Under the pieces are notes generated by a model, which saw nothing but the letters and a program-made list of their open reading frames with translations, was not told where the DNA came from and searched no databases. The position numbers and the translations under genes are program-made. From Parabacteroides distasonis (GTDB lineage Bacteria; Bacteroidota; Bacteroidia; Bacteroidales; Tannerellaceae), in the NCBI GenBank assembly GCA_015060925.1, contig SUXM01000013.1, forward strand, positions 1-64,000: a stretch of 64,000 nucleotides of DNA, read 5' to 3'. Of the stretch, positions 10,009-19,889 are shown one piece after another (the first letter of the stretch is position 1; each line of letters begins with the position of its first letter).

Positions 10009-13000
10009 ATGGCCTTTAGAAAAGAAAACAAGATAAAGAGTAACTTTTCAAAGATAACAATAGGTTTGGCTTCTCCAGAAGAGATTCTTGAAAACTCCAG
10101 TGGTGAAGTTTTAAAACCAGAAACAATAAATTATCGTACGTACAAACCGGAACGTGATGGACTTTTCTGCGAACGTATCTTTGGTCCTATTAAGGATTAT
10201 GAATGTCATTGTGGTAAGTACAAACGTATTCGTTATAAAGGTATTGTCTGCGATCGTTGTGGGGTAGAAGTTACGGAAAAGAAGGTACGTCGTGAACGTA
10301 TGGGACATATTCATTTGGTTGTTCCTGTCGCTCATATTTGGTATTTCCGTTCTTTGCCTAATAAGATCGGTTATTTGTTAGGCTTGCCTACAAAAAAGCT
10401 TGATTCTATTATCTATTATGAACGCTATGTTGTTATTCAGCCTGGTTGTGCTGAAAATGTAGCAGAATTAGACTTATTATCTGAAGAAGAATATTTGCAG
10501 ATATTGGATAATCTTCCAAGAGAAAATCAAATGTTGGAAGATACAGATCCTAATAAGTTTATTGCTAAGATTGGTGCTGAAGCTATCTATGATTTATTGG
10601 CTCGTTTGGATTTGGATTCATTGTCTTATGAGTTACGTCATCGTGCAAGTACAGATGGTTCACAGCAACGAAAGAATGAAGCATTAAAACGTTTGCAAGT
10701 TGTGGAATCATTCCGTTCCTCTAAAGGTCGAAATAAACCGGAATGGATGATAATGAAGGTAATACCTGTAATTCCTCCTGAATTACGTCCATTAGTTCCA
10801 TTAGATGGTGGTCGTTTTGCAACTTCTGACTTAAATGATTTGTATCGTCGCGTTATTATCCGTAATAACCGTTTGAAACGATTGATTGACATTAAGGCTC
10901 CTGAAGTTATTTTGCGTAATGAGAAACGTATGCTTCAAGAAGCTGTTGATTCTTTGTTTGATAATTCACGAAAATCAAGTGCTGTAAAGACTGATGCTAA
11001 TCGTCCGTTGAAGTCTCTTTCTGATAGTTTGAAAGGTAAGCAAGGACGTTTCCGTCAAAACTTGTTAGGTAAACGTGTAGACTATTCAGCCCGTTCTGTA
11101 ATTGTTGTAGGTCCTGAATTAAAGATGCACGAATGCGGACTCCCTAAAAATATGGCAGCAGAGCTTTATAAACCGTTCGTCATCCGTAAATTAATCGAAC
11201 GTGGTATTGTGAAGACTGTTAAGTCTGCAAAGAAAATCGTAGATCGTAAAGAACCTGTTGTATGGGATATTTTGGAATATGTAATGAAAGGTCATCCGGT
11301 ATTATTGAACCGTGCACCGACATTGCACCGTTTGGGTATCCAAGCATTCCAACCTAAATTGATTGAAGGTAAAGCTATTCAATTACATCCATTAGCTTGT
11401 ACCGCATTCAATGCCGACTTCGATGGTGACCAGATGGCTGTTCACTTGCCATTAGGTAATGAGGCGGTATTGGAAGCACAGATGTTGATGTTAGCTTCTC
11501 ATAATATTTTGAATCCGGCGAATGGTGCTCCTATTACAGTCCCTTCTCAAGATATGGTATTGGGATTGTATTATATAACAAAAATGCGTGCAGGAACTTT
11601 GGGTGAAGGACTTGTTTTTTATGGACCGGAAGAAGCAACAATCGCATATAATGAAAAGAAAGTTGATATTCATGCCAAGATAAAAGTCTATGTAGATGAC
11701 ATAGATAAAGAAGGTAACCCGATAAAGAATATGGTCGAAACTTCTGTCGGACGTTTGATGGTAAATGAATATGTTCCAAAAGAAGTCGGTTATATCAACG
11801 AAGTTTTGGGTAAGAAAGCCCTTCGGGATATTATCGGAAAAGTAATCAAGGCATGTGGTGTTGCTCGTACAGCTCAATTCTTGGATGACATTAAGAACTT
11901 AGGTTATTATATGGCATTCAAAGGTGGTTTGTCTTTCAATTTGGCAGACGTATTGATTCCTGCAGAGAAAGATGCTTTGGTTAAAGAGGGGTATGATGAT
12001 GTTGAGCAGATCATGAATAACTATAATATGGGTTTCATTACCAATAATGAACGTTATAACCAGATTATTGATACTTGGACTCATGTTAACAGTAAGTTGT
12101 CAGACACATTAATGAAACAATTAACTGCTGATAACGATGGTTTCAACTCTATTTATATGATGATGGACTCTGGTGCTCGTGGTTCTAAGGAACAGATTCG
12201 CCAGTTGTCTGGTATGCGTGGTTTGATGGCAAAACCTCAAAAGAGTGGAGCTGAGGGTGGACAGATTATTGAAAACCCGATTCTTTCAAACTTTAAAGAA
12301 GGTTTGTCTGTATTGGAGTATTTTATTTCTACTCACGGTGCTCGTAAGGGGTTGGCCGATACAGCGTTGAAGACTGCAGATGCGGGTTACTTGACTCGTC
12401 GTTTGGTGGATGTCTCTCATGATGTTATTATTAATGAAGAAGACTGTGGTACGCTTCGTGGTTTGGTATGTACTGAGTTGAAGAATAACGATGAAGTAAT
12501 AGCAAGTTTGAGTGAACGTATTTTAGGTCGTGTATCTGTACATGATGTGATTCATCCTTTGACAGGTGAAATTATTGTTCGTTCAGGTGAAGAAATTCGT
12601 GAAGATGCAGCCAAGATAATTGAGGCTTCTCCAATTGAAAGCGTGGAAATACGTTCTGTATTGACCTGTGAATCAAAGAGAGGTGTTTGTGCTAAATGTT
12701 ATGGCCGTAATTTGGCAACAAATCAAATGGTTCAGAAAGGTGAGGTTGTAGGTGTAATTGCTGCTCAGTCTATTGGTGAACCGGGTACTCAGTTGACATT
12801 GCGTACATTCCACGTCGGTGGTATTGCTTCTAACGTTGCTACAGAAAATAGCATTACATCAAAATATGATGGTGTATTAGAAATCGAAGAACTTCGTGCT
12901 GTAGAGAGTGAAGAGAATGGCAAATCGTTCCAAGTAGTCGTTAGCCGTTTGGCAGAACTTCGAATTGTTGATCCTACGACAAAGATTGTGTTGTTAGCAC

Positions 13001-14295
13001 ATAATATCCCTTATGGTTCTAAGTTGTTCTTTAAGAATGGCGATACAGTGAAGAAAGGGGATGTGATTATTGAATGGGACCCGTTCAATGCAGTCATTGT
13101 TTCTGAAGTGTCAGGTAAACTTGAGTTTGAAAGCTTGGTTGAAAATGTTACTTACAAAGTAGAAAGTGACGAAACAACCGGTTTGAAAGAAAAGATTATT
13201 ATCGAATCAAAGGATAAAACGAAAGTTCCAGCCGCTCACATCGTAGATGAAAATGGTAATTATTTGAAGAATTATTCATTGCCACTGGAAGCTCACGTCG
13301 TAAAAGATGAAGGAGATTTCATTAAAGCTGGTGAAGTATTGGTTAAGATTCCACGTGCAGTAAGTAAGGCAGGGGATATTACCGGTGGTTTGCCACGTGT
13401 AACAGAATTATTTGAAGCACGAAATCCTTCTAATCCGGCAGTTGTTTCTGAAATTGATGGTGAAGTTGGTTTCGGTAAGGTAAAACGTGGTAATCGCGAA
13501 ATTACTGTAACATCTAAGTTAGGTGAGGTTAAGAAATATATGGTGCCTCTATCAAAACAGTTACTTGTACAGGAAAACGACTATATTCGTGCTGGTATGC
13601 CGTTGTCTGATGGTGCAATCACACCTTCTGATATTTTGGCAATTATGGGGCCGACAGCTGTTCAAGAATACATTGTAAATGAAATTCAGGATGTTTATCG
13701 TTTACAAGGTGTAAAGATCAACGACAAGCACTTTGAGGTTATTGTCCGTCAGATGATGCGCAAAGTAGAAATCATTGAACCGGGTGATACTCGTTTCTTG
13801 GAACAGCAGGTTGTTGATAAGTTGGAAGTGATGGACGAAAATGATCGTATCTGGGGTAAGAAAGTCGTTACAGATCCGGGAGATTCTCAGACATTACAAG
13901 CTGGTCAGATTGTGACTGTTCGTAAGTTGAGAGATGAAAACAGTATGTTGAAGCGTCGTGACTTGAAACAGGTTGAAGTTCGTGATGCAGTTCCAGCTAC
14001 TGCGAACCAAGTTCTTCAAGGTATTACTCGTGCCGCTTTGCAAACAAGTAGCTTTATGTCTGCTGCATCTTTCCAGGAAACAACTAAAGTGTTGAATGAA
14101 GCTGCTATCAATGGAAAGGTGGATCGTTTGGAAGGTTTGAAAGAGAACGTTATTTGCGGTCACTTAATACCGGCTGGTACAGGACAGCGTGATTTTGACA
14201 GATTGGTTGTGGGTGCAAAGGATGATTTTGATCGTATCATGTCAAATCGTAGAAGTGTCGTTGACTTTAATGCGATGGACAGAGACGATGATTAA
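10009..14295 (+). CDS. rpoC: DNA-directed RNA polymerase subunit beta'
   Basis: 1428 residues. The N-terminal zinc site is visible ([20 protein letters not shown]), as is the active-site loop [15 protein letters not shown] (near residue 470) whose three Asp hold the catalytic magnesium. The second zinc-binding group [13 protein letters not shown] is near 890. Trigger loop and C-terminal regions are present. Length is typical of Bacteroidetes beta'. It ends the operon, followed by a strong terminator. Confidence 0.99.
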   Translation: MAFRKENKIKSNFSKITIGLASPEEILENSSGEVLKPETINYRTYKPERDGLFCERIFGPIKDYECHCGKYKRIRYKGIVCDRCGVEVTEKKVRRERMGHIHLVVPVAHIWYFRSLPNKIGYLLGLPTKKLDSIIYYERYVVIQPGCAENVAELDLLSEEEYLQILDNLPRENQMLEDTDPNKFIAKIGAEAIYDLLARLDLDSLSYELRHRASTDGSQQRKNEALKRLQVVESFRSSKGRNKPEWMIMKVIPVIPPELRPLVPLDGGRFATSDLNDLYRRVIIRNNRLKRLIDIKAPEVILRNEKRMLQEAVDSLFDNSRKSSAVKTDANRPLKSLSDSLKGKQGRFRQNLLGKRVDYSARSVIVVGPELKMHECGLPKNMAAELYKPFVIRKLIERGIVKTVKSAKKIVDRKEPVVWDILEYVMKGHPVLLNRAPTLHRLGIQAFQPKLIEGKAIQLHPLACTAFNADFDGDQMAVHLPLGNEAVLEAQMLMLASHNILNPANGAPITVPSQDMVLGLYYITKMRAGTLGEGLVFYGPEEATIAYNEKKVDIHAKIKVYVDDIDKEGNPIKNMVETSVGRLMVNEYVPKEVGYINEVLGKKALRDIIGKVIKACGVARTAQFLDDIKNLGYYMAFKGGLSFNLADVLIPAEKDALVKEGYDDVEQIMNNYNMGFITNNERYNQIIDTWTHVNSKLSDTLMKQLTADNDGFNSIYMMMDSGARGSKEQIRQLSGMRGLMAKPQKSGAEGGQIIENPILSNFKEGLSVLEYFISTHGARKGLADTALKTADAGYLTRRLVDVSHDVIINEEDCGTLRGLVCTELKNNDEVIASLSERILGRVSVHDVIHPLTGEIIVRSGEEIREDAAKIIEASPIESVEIRSVLTCESKRGVCAKCYGRNLATNQMVQKGEVVGVIAAQSIGEPGTQLTLRTFHVGGIASNVATENSITSKYDGVLEIEELRAVESEENGKSFQVVVSRLAELRIVDPTTKIVLLAHNIPYGSKLFFKNGDTVKKGDVIIEWDPFNAVIVSEVSGKLEFESLVENVTYKVESDETTGLKEKIIIESKDKTKVPAAHIVDENGNYLKNYSLPLEAHVVKDEGDFIKAGEVLVKIPRAVSKAGDITGGLPRVTELFEARNPSNPAVVSEIDGEVGFGKVKRGNREITVTSKLGEVKKYMVPLSKQLLVQENDYIRAGMPLSDGAITPSDILAIMGPTAVQEYIVNEIQDVYRLQGVKINDKHFEVIVRQMMRKVEIIEPGDTRFLEQQVVDKLEVMDENDRIWGKKVVTDPGDSQTLQAGQIVTVRKLRDENSMLKRRDLKQVEVRDAVPATANQVLQGITRAALQTSSFMSAASFQETTKVLNEAAINGKVDRLEGLKENVICGHLIPAGTGQRDFDRLVVGAKDDFDRIMSNRRSVVDFNAMDRDDD

Positions 14296-14317
14296 TAAGA
14301 TGATAAGATAACATAAA

Positions 14318-14350
14318 AGAGGCTACTGATTGATTTCAGTAGCCTTTTTT
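14318..14350 (+). terminator. Terminator of the rpoBC operon
   Basis: Stem GGCTACTGA (14321-14329) with TCAGTAGCC (14336-14344), loop of six bases, followed by TTTTTT: a standard intrinsic terminator 26 bases after the rpoC stop. Confidence 0.9.
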
Positions 14351-14351
14351 A

Positions 14352-14383
14352 TTTGAAGGCAAGTAGAATTATCTCTATATTTG
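14352..14383 (+). promoter_or_regulatory. Promoter of the DUF3467 gene
   Basis: TTTG at 14352-14355 and TATATTTG at 14376-14383, separated by 20 bases, fit the Bacteroidetes promoter. Placed between the rpoC terminator and the gene, it shows that DUF3467 is transcribed independently of rpoBC. Confidence 0.6.
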
Positions 14384-14417
14384 TAAAAAGAAACAATTAA
14401 GAAAACAGTAGAAAATT

Positions 14418-14729
14418 ATGGAAAACAACAAACCAACAAATGAAATTCAAGTCGAATTGTCAGAAGAGATGGCACAAGGAACGTATGCTAATTTAGCTAT
14501 AATATCTCATTCTTCTTCAGAATTTATTTTAGATTTTATTCGGGTAGTACCGGGAGCTCCTAAGGCTAAAGTAAAGAGCCGTGTAATTCTTACTCCGGAC
14601 AATGCAAAACGTTTGCTTTTTGCTTTGCAGGATAATATTTCTAAGTTTGAAGAACAATCCGGAGGAGGGAAGACTGCCCGATTTGAAGATTTTGTACCAC
14701 CGATGGGCGGGGTAAAAGGTGAAGCATAA
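14418..14729 (+). CDS. DUF3467 domain-containing protein
   Basis: 103 residues. The whole protein fits DUF3467: an N-terminal EIQVELSEEMAQGTYANLA followed by HSSSEFILDF and VKSRVILTPDNAKRLLFAL. The function of this small cytoplasmic family is not established. In Bacteroidetes it often lies directly after rpoC, as here, though it has its own promoter and terminator. Confidence 0.85.
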   Translation: MENNKPTNEIQVELSEEMAQGTYANLAIISHSSSEFILDFIRVVPGAPKAKVKSRVILTPDNAKRLLFALQDNISKFEEQSGGGKTARFEDFVPPMGGVKGEA

Positions 14730-14735
14730 GAAAAA

Positions 14736-14781
14736 ATAAGAGGGTATATCATTATTATTTGATGTACCCTCTTATTTTTTT
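14736..14781 (+). terminator. Terminator after the DUF3467 gene
   Basis: Stem AATAAGAGGGTA (14736-14747) pairs with TACCCTCTTATT (14765-14776), followed by more T. The A-rich 5' side lets it work in both directions, so it can also serve the small gene ending at 14798 on the minus strand. Confidence 0.85.
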
Positions 14782-14797
14782 AGTCAGTATAAAAGTA

Positions 14798-14968
14798 TTA
14801 CTCAAGTCTTTTGTTGATAACGATGTGACCGATATAACCTAAAAGAATAGTAACTAAACCAGCCATAAGGATTGTGTTAGATAAACCTCCGTTGATAGCT
14901 GGAACTGCTAAAATGATAACACCGATAAGAAGTATGATAACTCCTAAATTCTTTAATAATTCGTTCAT
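14798..14968 (-). CDS. Small membrane protein, 56 aa
   Basis: A complete 56-codon frame, starting MNELLKNLGVIILLIGV and ending GYIGHIVINKRLE. It has two hydrophobic segments (about residues 8-26 and 32-50) with a short NGGLSN turn, so it is probably a two-helix inner-membrane hairpin. The regular hydrophobic layout, a TTTATTTG -7-like box upstream and a terminator just after the stop support a real gene. I do not recognise a function. Confidence 0.75.
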   Translation of the reverse strand: MNELLKNLGVIILLIGVIILAVPAINGGLSNTILMAGLVTILLGYIGHIVINKRLE

Positions 14969-15077
14969 GGTGGTAGATATTTTATATATTATTTTTTCCT
15001 ACTGCAAATAAAGCAATAATAACCCGATTGCAAAAATTTTTTGAGACAAAAATAATGAAACCTTTAAAATTAGCCTT

Positions 15078-15085
15078 TATATTTG
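15078..15085 (+). promoter_or_regulatory. -7 promoter box of plsC
   Basis: TATATTTG, an exact TAnnTTTG match, 19 bases before the plsC ATG. No convincing upstream TTTG box was found. Confidence 0.55.
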
Positions 15086-15104
15086 CGTTATTAACCGATT
15101 ATTT

Positions 15105-15842
15105 ATGCTACGGATACTTTATTTAGTTTATTTATGGCTGATTGCCGTCCCGCTGTTTTTAGTGCTGACAGCTTTGACAGCTTTGACAACAATCATTGGA
15201 TGTTTGTTGGGAGGTGAAAGAATTTTTTCCTATTATCCGGGAATGATTTGGTCACGTCTGACCTGTTATCTGGCTCTTTGTCCGGTAAGCGTTAAAGGAA
15301 GGGAGCATATAGACAGAAAGAAATCTTATGTGTTTGTTGCGAACCATCAAGGAGCTTTTGATATCTTTTTAATTTATGGCTTTTTGGGAGTACCCATTAA
15401 GTGGGTCATGAAAGCCGGAATTTCAAAGATCCCTTTGGTTGGTGCAGCATGTAAAGCCGCAGGATTTATTTTTGTCGATCATTCCACACGTAAAGCAGCA
15501 ACTCGAAGTGTAGCAGAGGCTGAACAATGTTTGAAACATGGTGCGTCAGTAGTGGTTTTCCCAGAAGGGTCACGTACTTATGACGGGAAAATGATTCGTT
15601 TTAAGAAGGGGGCTTACCAGATGGCAGTTGACCAGCAGCTATCCATTATACCAATCACGTTGAACGGTCCTTTTGAGATAGTTCCTATCGGCTCATTGAA
15701 TATCCACCGCCATCCTATGGAGATGGTTATCCATGTTCCGGTTTCGACAGCAGACGTAGAAACTTCCAATAAAGACTTGCAACGATTGGCTGATGAAACC
15801 CAGCAAATCATTGCGTCTGCCTTATGGGAGCAATACAAGTAA
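15105..15842 (+). CDS. plsC: 1-acyl-sn-glycerol-3-phosphate acyltransferase
   Basis: 245 residues. N-terminal membrane helix (about 5-35), then the acyltransferase catalytic motif HX4D (NHQGAFD, near residue 85) and the phosphate-binding motif FPEGSRT (near 150). PlsC acylates lysophosphatidic acid to phosphatidic acid at the inner membrane. The stop lies only three bases from the stop of the convergent Wzi-like gene, with no terminator between, so the two transcripts probably overlap at their 3' ends. Confidence 0.9.
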   Translation: MLRILYLVYLWLIAVPLFLVLTALTALTTIIGCLLGGERIFSYYPGMIWSRLTCYLALCPVSVKGREHIDRKKSYVFVANHQGAFDIFLIYGFLGVPIKWVMKAGISKIPLVGAACKAAGFIFVDHSTRKAATRSVAEAEQCLKHGASVVVFPEGSRTYDGKMIRFKKGAYQMAVDQQLSIIPITLNGPFEIVPIGSLNIHRHPMEMVIHVPVSTADVETSNKDLQRLADETQQIIASALWEQYK

Positions 15843-15845
15843 TTA

Positions 15846-17336
15846 TTATTTCCAAGATTTTAATATGCCTCGTTTGCTGACACTTAAGCTGAAACCAACA
15901 TTGTCTCCATATAAAGAACCTGCATCAGCCGCTATAGCTCCCGAAAATTCCCAACCAGATAGGTGAGGATGGTGGTATTTGATTTCAACTAATCCCGAAC
16001 ACCCACGTTTATTGTCGGTAAAAGGAGCATAAGTCGTACCCCAGCTATTCATCAAAGTGTATTTGAGTCGGTAGGATACAGTGGCTGACAAGTCACCTTC
16101 AAAAGCCAAGTGCCATGCACGTACACGAGTGTTCTTGAATGCTAAATCTCCATTGGTATTATAGGCGGGAGAGGTGATGAGTGGATTCCCTATGGTATGA
16201 CCGAAATAGGAGACACCTGTCCGATATTCACCGTTGTTATAATAATTATCACCACCACCACCAGTTGCATGATACTTGTCATGGTCAAAGTTGATAAAGT
16301 GGAACGAACCGCTTTGGTCTCGTGTAGTCAAATATTCGGTAACCACTTTGCGTATCCATGGGAATTTTGGCAAATCCACTTGTACTCCCCATAAACCATC
16401 TGTTCCATTTCTGAAGATCATCCCCGACTTATCTTCAAAGTAATGTTGATGGTAAGCCGATACACTCCATGTAGGTAGGCTATATGACAATTTGAAATCA
16501 TACGAACCGTAATGGTTTCCTAATACATTGATCTGGTCGGAGAGTGTGGCATCCCCGCTACCCTCTTTCCCACAAACTACACGGATGAAATCTTTGAATG
16601 AATGCGGTTGTTCACCTATTTTGGTATTACTGGAAGTCCCACCCCATTGTGCCCAATGTTGTACACCGATAATTCCGGATAGCGGGAAATCGTTTCTTGT
16701 GTCTTTGATTTGGATATAGAAAGATTTGTGATGCCAAAGCACATCTTCTATATAGGTCTGATTTGCATTCGCAAAATGGCTTAAGTAACCGGAATCAAAT
16801 GATTTCCCAACGGCAAAATCCCCTTTGACCTGCATCCAACCTTTTGTTAAAGGAACGATAGAGAATGTGGGCATGCTCAGATTTATTTCAGGAATCGGGC
16901 GTGCATTGGTGGATTGAACCATATCTCCCGAACTCAAAGCATGATCCCAAAGCGAATGGCGATTCTCTTTACTGCCGACTGTCAACAATAAACTTCTGTA
17001 TCCTAATTCGGCATAAACTTGATGGATGAAAACATTATGATGGCGGGGTGCTGCTGCTACAACATTTAATCCGGCACCCCATCTGAAACCTTTTCCAAAA
17101 GTTTGTTGATGAGCCACTCCTAGGTTTAAATATCCATTGTTTGCATCTAAAGGAACTAATCCATAACGATTGCTGACCATCCAGAAAGGCGTATTGGAAC
17201 CGGTACCGGCAGAACCGAATATTTCTGCCTTATATGAAGTTGTATTTTCAAACTCATCTGTCTGTGCTATACTTTGGGTACTATTCAGTAATACTGTTAT
17301 AAAGGAAATAACGTATAAAATTCTTGAAACTTTCAT
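15846..17336 (-). CDS. Wzi-like capsule assembly outer-membrane protein
   Basis: 496 residues with a signal peptide (MKVSRILYVISFITVLLNST...SIAQ, cleavage near 25). The rest is rich in alternating beta strands with aromatic girdles, as expected of an outer-membrane barrel. The N-terminal part (SAGTGSNTPFWMVSNRYGLV) and the central VGSKENRHSLWDHALSSGDM match the Bacteroidetes Wzi family. Wzi proteins act as lectins holding capsule at the cell surface; here no capsule genes are adjacent, so the glycan is unknown. A -7 box TACATTTG sits at the complement of 17359-17366. Confidence 0.8.
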   Translation of the reverse strand: MKVSRILYVISFITVLLNSTQSIAQTDEFENTTSYKAEIFGSAGTGSNTPFWMVSNRYGLVPLDANNGYLNLGVAHQQTFGKGFRWGAGLNVVAAAPRHHNVFIHQVYAELGYRSLLLTVGSKENRHSLWDHALSSGDMVQSTNARPIPEINLSMPTFSIVPLTKGWMQVKGDFAVGKSFDSGYLSHFANANQTYIEDVLWHHKSFYIQIKDTRNDFPLSGIIGVQHWAQWGGTSSNTKIGEQPHSFKDFIRVVCGKEGSGDATLSDQINVLGNHYGSYDFKLSYSLPTWSVSAYHQHYFEDKSGMIFRNGTDGLWGVQVDLPKFPWIRKVVTEYLTTRDQSGSFHFINFDHDKYHATGGGGDNYYNNGEYRTGVSYFGHTIGNPLITSPAYNTNGDLAFKNTRVRAWHLAFEGDLSATVSYRLKYTLMNSWGTTYAPFTDNKRGCSGLVEIKYHHPHLSGWEFSGAIAADAGSLYGDNVGFSLSVSKRGILKSWK

Positions 17337-17398
17337 TGCTCTATTTCTTAATTGGTGGCAAATGTAAGGATTAAAAACCTATCATTTACAACATCTTT

Positions 17399-18406
17399 CT
17401 AAAAAGAATACCTTTTTAACCAATCAAAGATAGTGGAATAGGTATGGTTACGTGCTTCTTCTCGGGAAAGAATCAGATCGTGTATCCCATTAGGGATCGT
17501 GTCACGTGTCACATAATCTCCTAATGTTTGCCCGTATTTTTGAATATCTTCTACATCCAATACGATATCGGAAGAGAAATAGGCATCGTTCCATTCGTAT
17601 GTCTCCGGAAATGATTGATCTGAAGAGAGAACCAATACCGGGCATTTCAGATCGGCCTTTTCTTGAATTGTTTGCTGAGCCTCATGTATTGCATGAATCC
17701 AACCTGCTTTTTTCGGATGTCCATATAATGTTTTCCAGCGGGTGTCATATTCCCATTCCCCCTTGAACTGTTTTAACAAACTTTGGGCATACGAACTGAT
17801 ACCGCCATCTTGGACAACAATGTTAGGAAAGATTTTGCCGATAAAGGAGACGACCGGCATGACTATCTTTTCCATGAACCAACTCAAGTTCCAATCAAAA
17901 AAGGGACTGTTCAAAATCAGACCATCCACCTTTGCCTTCTCCTGTTTGTGATGCATATAATAAGGAGTAATTAATCCGCCGGTAGAATGAGCCATCAGTA
18001 ATATCTTTTCATTCCCCTCTTCCCGGACGATTGCTAATGCAGTATCAATATCCGCAAAATATTCTTTCAAGCTTTTGCAAAAGAAAGGATCTTGATTTGG
18101 CAGTATGGAACGCCCGTATTTACGGAGATCCAACGCATAAAAATTATAGCCATGCGCTTGCACGCTGTCACCTAATTGTTTTTGGAAGAAATAATCATTA
18201 TATCCATGAATATAAAGGATTGCCTGTTTTGTATCCGGCGACTGCGACTTTTTGATCAACGAACAGACCACCTTCCCCTCATAATCATCCGGCATTTGGA
18301 TTGTCCGACATAGATAATCATCCCCTAAAATATCCGGAACATATTGAGCATAAGTGAACGAAATAAAAAAACAGGCCAAAAGCGTAAACAAACATTTTCG
18401 TATCAT
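17399..18406 (-). CDS. Secreted or lipidic-membrane alpha/beta hydrolase
   Basis: 335 residues from the ATG at 18406. The frame is open further upstream, but that extension runs into repeat copy B and would spoil the signal peptide MIRKCLFTLLACFFISFTYA. The alpha/beta hydrolase fold is shown by ILYIHGYNDYFF (oxyanion loop), the nucleophile elbow AHSTGG (Ser near residue 155) and a C-terminal GIHDLIL that supplies the His. It resembles monoacylglycerol lipase/lysophospholipase-like serine hydrolases. The substrate is unknown. A -7 box TATCTTTG lies on the minus strand about 50 bases upstream. Confidence 0.8.
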   Translation of the reverse strand: MIRKCLFTLLACFFISFTYAQYVPDILGDDYLCRTIQMPDDYEGKVVCSLIKKSQSPDTKQAILYIHGYNDYFFQKQLGDSVQAHGYNFYALDLRKYGRSILPNQDPFFCKSLKEYFADIDTALAIVREEGNEKILLMAHSTGGLITPYYMHHKQEKAKVDGLILNSPFFDWNLSWFMEKIVMPVVSFIGKIFPNIVVQDGGISSYAQSLLKQFKGEWEYDTRWKTLYGHPKKAGWIHAIHEAQQTIQEKADLKCPVLVLSSDQSFPETYEWNDAYFSSDIVLDVEDIQKYGQTLGDYVTRDTIPNGIHDLILSREEARNHTYSTIFDWLKRYSF

Positions 18407-18488
18407 TATGAATGTATTTCTTATTATAAGCATAATTGTCAGATTTTTGGCTACAAAGATAAAGATATTACTATATGATGTAGTCAAA

Positions 18489-18547
18489 ATTACATCGGAC
18501 TTAAGTGGAGATTACAACCGAGGTAATTTCAAATAAGTCCGAGGAAA
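18489..18547 (+). repeat. Dispersed nested-palindrome element, copy B
   Basis: Outer arms TCGGACTTA and TAAGTCCGA are perfect over nine bases and enclose an inner pair ATTAC/GTAAT. The sequence is nearly identical in plan to copy C and in the same orientation. On the minus strand it sits just upstream of the promoter of the hydrolase gene. Confidence 0.75.
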
Positions 18548-18554
18548 AAGAGAA

Positions 18555-19889
18555 TTAATTAATTGCTCCCGTTACTTTACGATATTCAATCCAACGGAGG
18601 AACTGATTTATGCGGGCATTAATGAGTGTCTGTTCTGCTTCCAACCATAAAGTTTGTGCTTCAAGATGGTCGGAAAGGGTCTCTGTGCCTACACGATATT
18701 GACTACTGCTTACACGTAGATTTTCGGTTGCAGAAGTGACACCTTTTTCGGCAAGACGTACCTCAAATGCCGCTTCTTCGAGATTGTTAGCTGCTTGTGT
18801 TACCTCTAAAGTCATCAATCTCAATTTATCTTCCTCTTCGGCTCGTGCTTCACGATAATTCATCTGTGCCTGTCGGTACTTTGAGTACGAACCTAATCCG
18901 ATAATAGGAATAGAAAGTTGAACGCCGGCTGCAAAATTCCACTTGTCGAATAGATTATTACCCGCCAACTTTAATCCGTGCATATAACCATACTGTCCAA
19001 CAAGCCCTATTTGTGGCAACATTTCGGCTCGTGCCATCTTTACTTTTTGACGCATCGCCTCACTTTTGGCTGCAAGCATTTGTACCTCGGGGCGATTCGT
19101 TATGTCTGTTGATGGGGTAATCGCATAATCAGTAGCAGGAAGTTCTGTGCTGACCTTTATTGTGCTGTCTAATGATGTCCCTATATAGTGGCAAAGATTC
19201 ATTGCAGCCAAACGGCAGGCATTTTTCGCACGAAGCAGATTCAGTTCACTTTCATTAAGTTTTACTTCGACTTTCAGCAAATCGTTACGCGTTTTTACAC
19301 CATTGCTCATCGCTTTCTCAACCGAACGTATTAACTCTTTAAGAAGTTCATTGTAAGATATAGCAATCTTACGCATATCTTCAGCTCGAACAAAAGTAGC
19401 GTATGCACGTGTTGTCTCAACTACAATCTCAGATTCGGTCAAACGGCGATTTTGTAAAGCAATGGTTTCTCCCGCTTTGGATAGTTTATAACCTGCCGTA
19501 ATCTTTCCACCGGTGAAAATTGGCTGTTTGACCTGAATGCCGGCTCCATAGAGCCAATCGACCTCGTACTGAAAGTTTATCCCCGGAAAGTATGCTCCTG
19601 CACCTGTCGGTATACCGTCTGCCCCCACTACGGGCAACAAACCTCCTTCCATACCCAGCGCTCCATTTATTGTCGAATAAAGCCCTGTCCCTGTAATGGA
19701 AAATTGAGGAAGGTAATTAGATAAAGCGCCTCTTCGTTGGTAACGAGCCGCTTCACTCTGAAATTCAGCTGCCGAAATGCGTTTATTGTTTTGCTTGGCC
19801 AGTTCGATACACTTTTCAAGTGAAAGGGGATTCTGTGCCATTGCCATAAGTGGCAACAAAAGCCATAATAGGATATATATTCGTTTCAT
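18555..19889 (-). CDS. TolC-family outer-membrane efflux protein
   Basis: 444 residues with a signal peptide (MKRIYILLWLLLPLMAMAQ). The remainder shows the two repeated helical hairpins of TolC proteins, including PLSLEKCIELAKQNN near the start and AAKSEAMRQKVKMARAEMLP in the second half. It forms the outer-membrane exit duct. It is the last gene of a three-gene efflux operon; its start overlaps the stop of the RND pump gene. Confidence 0.92.
   Translation of the reverse strand: MKRIYILLWLLLPLMAMAQNPLSLEKCIELAKQNNKRISAAEFQSEAARYQRRGALSNYLPQFSITGTGLYSTINGALGMEGGLLPVVGADGIPTGAGAYFPGINFQYEVDWLYGAGIQVKQPIFTGGKITAGYKLSKAGETIALQNRRLTESEIVVETTRAYATFVRAEDMRKIAISYNELLKELIRSVEKAMSNGVKTRNDLLKVEVKLNESELNLLRAKNACRLAAMNLCHYIGTSLDSTIKVSTELPATDYAITPSTDITNRPEVQMLAAKSEAMRQKVKMARAEMLPQIGLVGQYGYMHGLKLAGNNLFDKWNFAAGVQLSIPIIGLGSYSKYRQAQMNYREARAEEEDKLRLMTLEVTQAANNLEEAAFEVRLAEKGVTSATENLRVSSSQYRVGTETLSDHLEAQTLWLEAEQTLINARINQFLRWIEYRKVTGAIN

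Noticed and set aside
18407-18487. N-terminal extension of the alpha/beta hydrolase
   Set aside because: It overlaps the promoter and lies beside repeat copy B; the later ATG restores the signal peptide.
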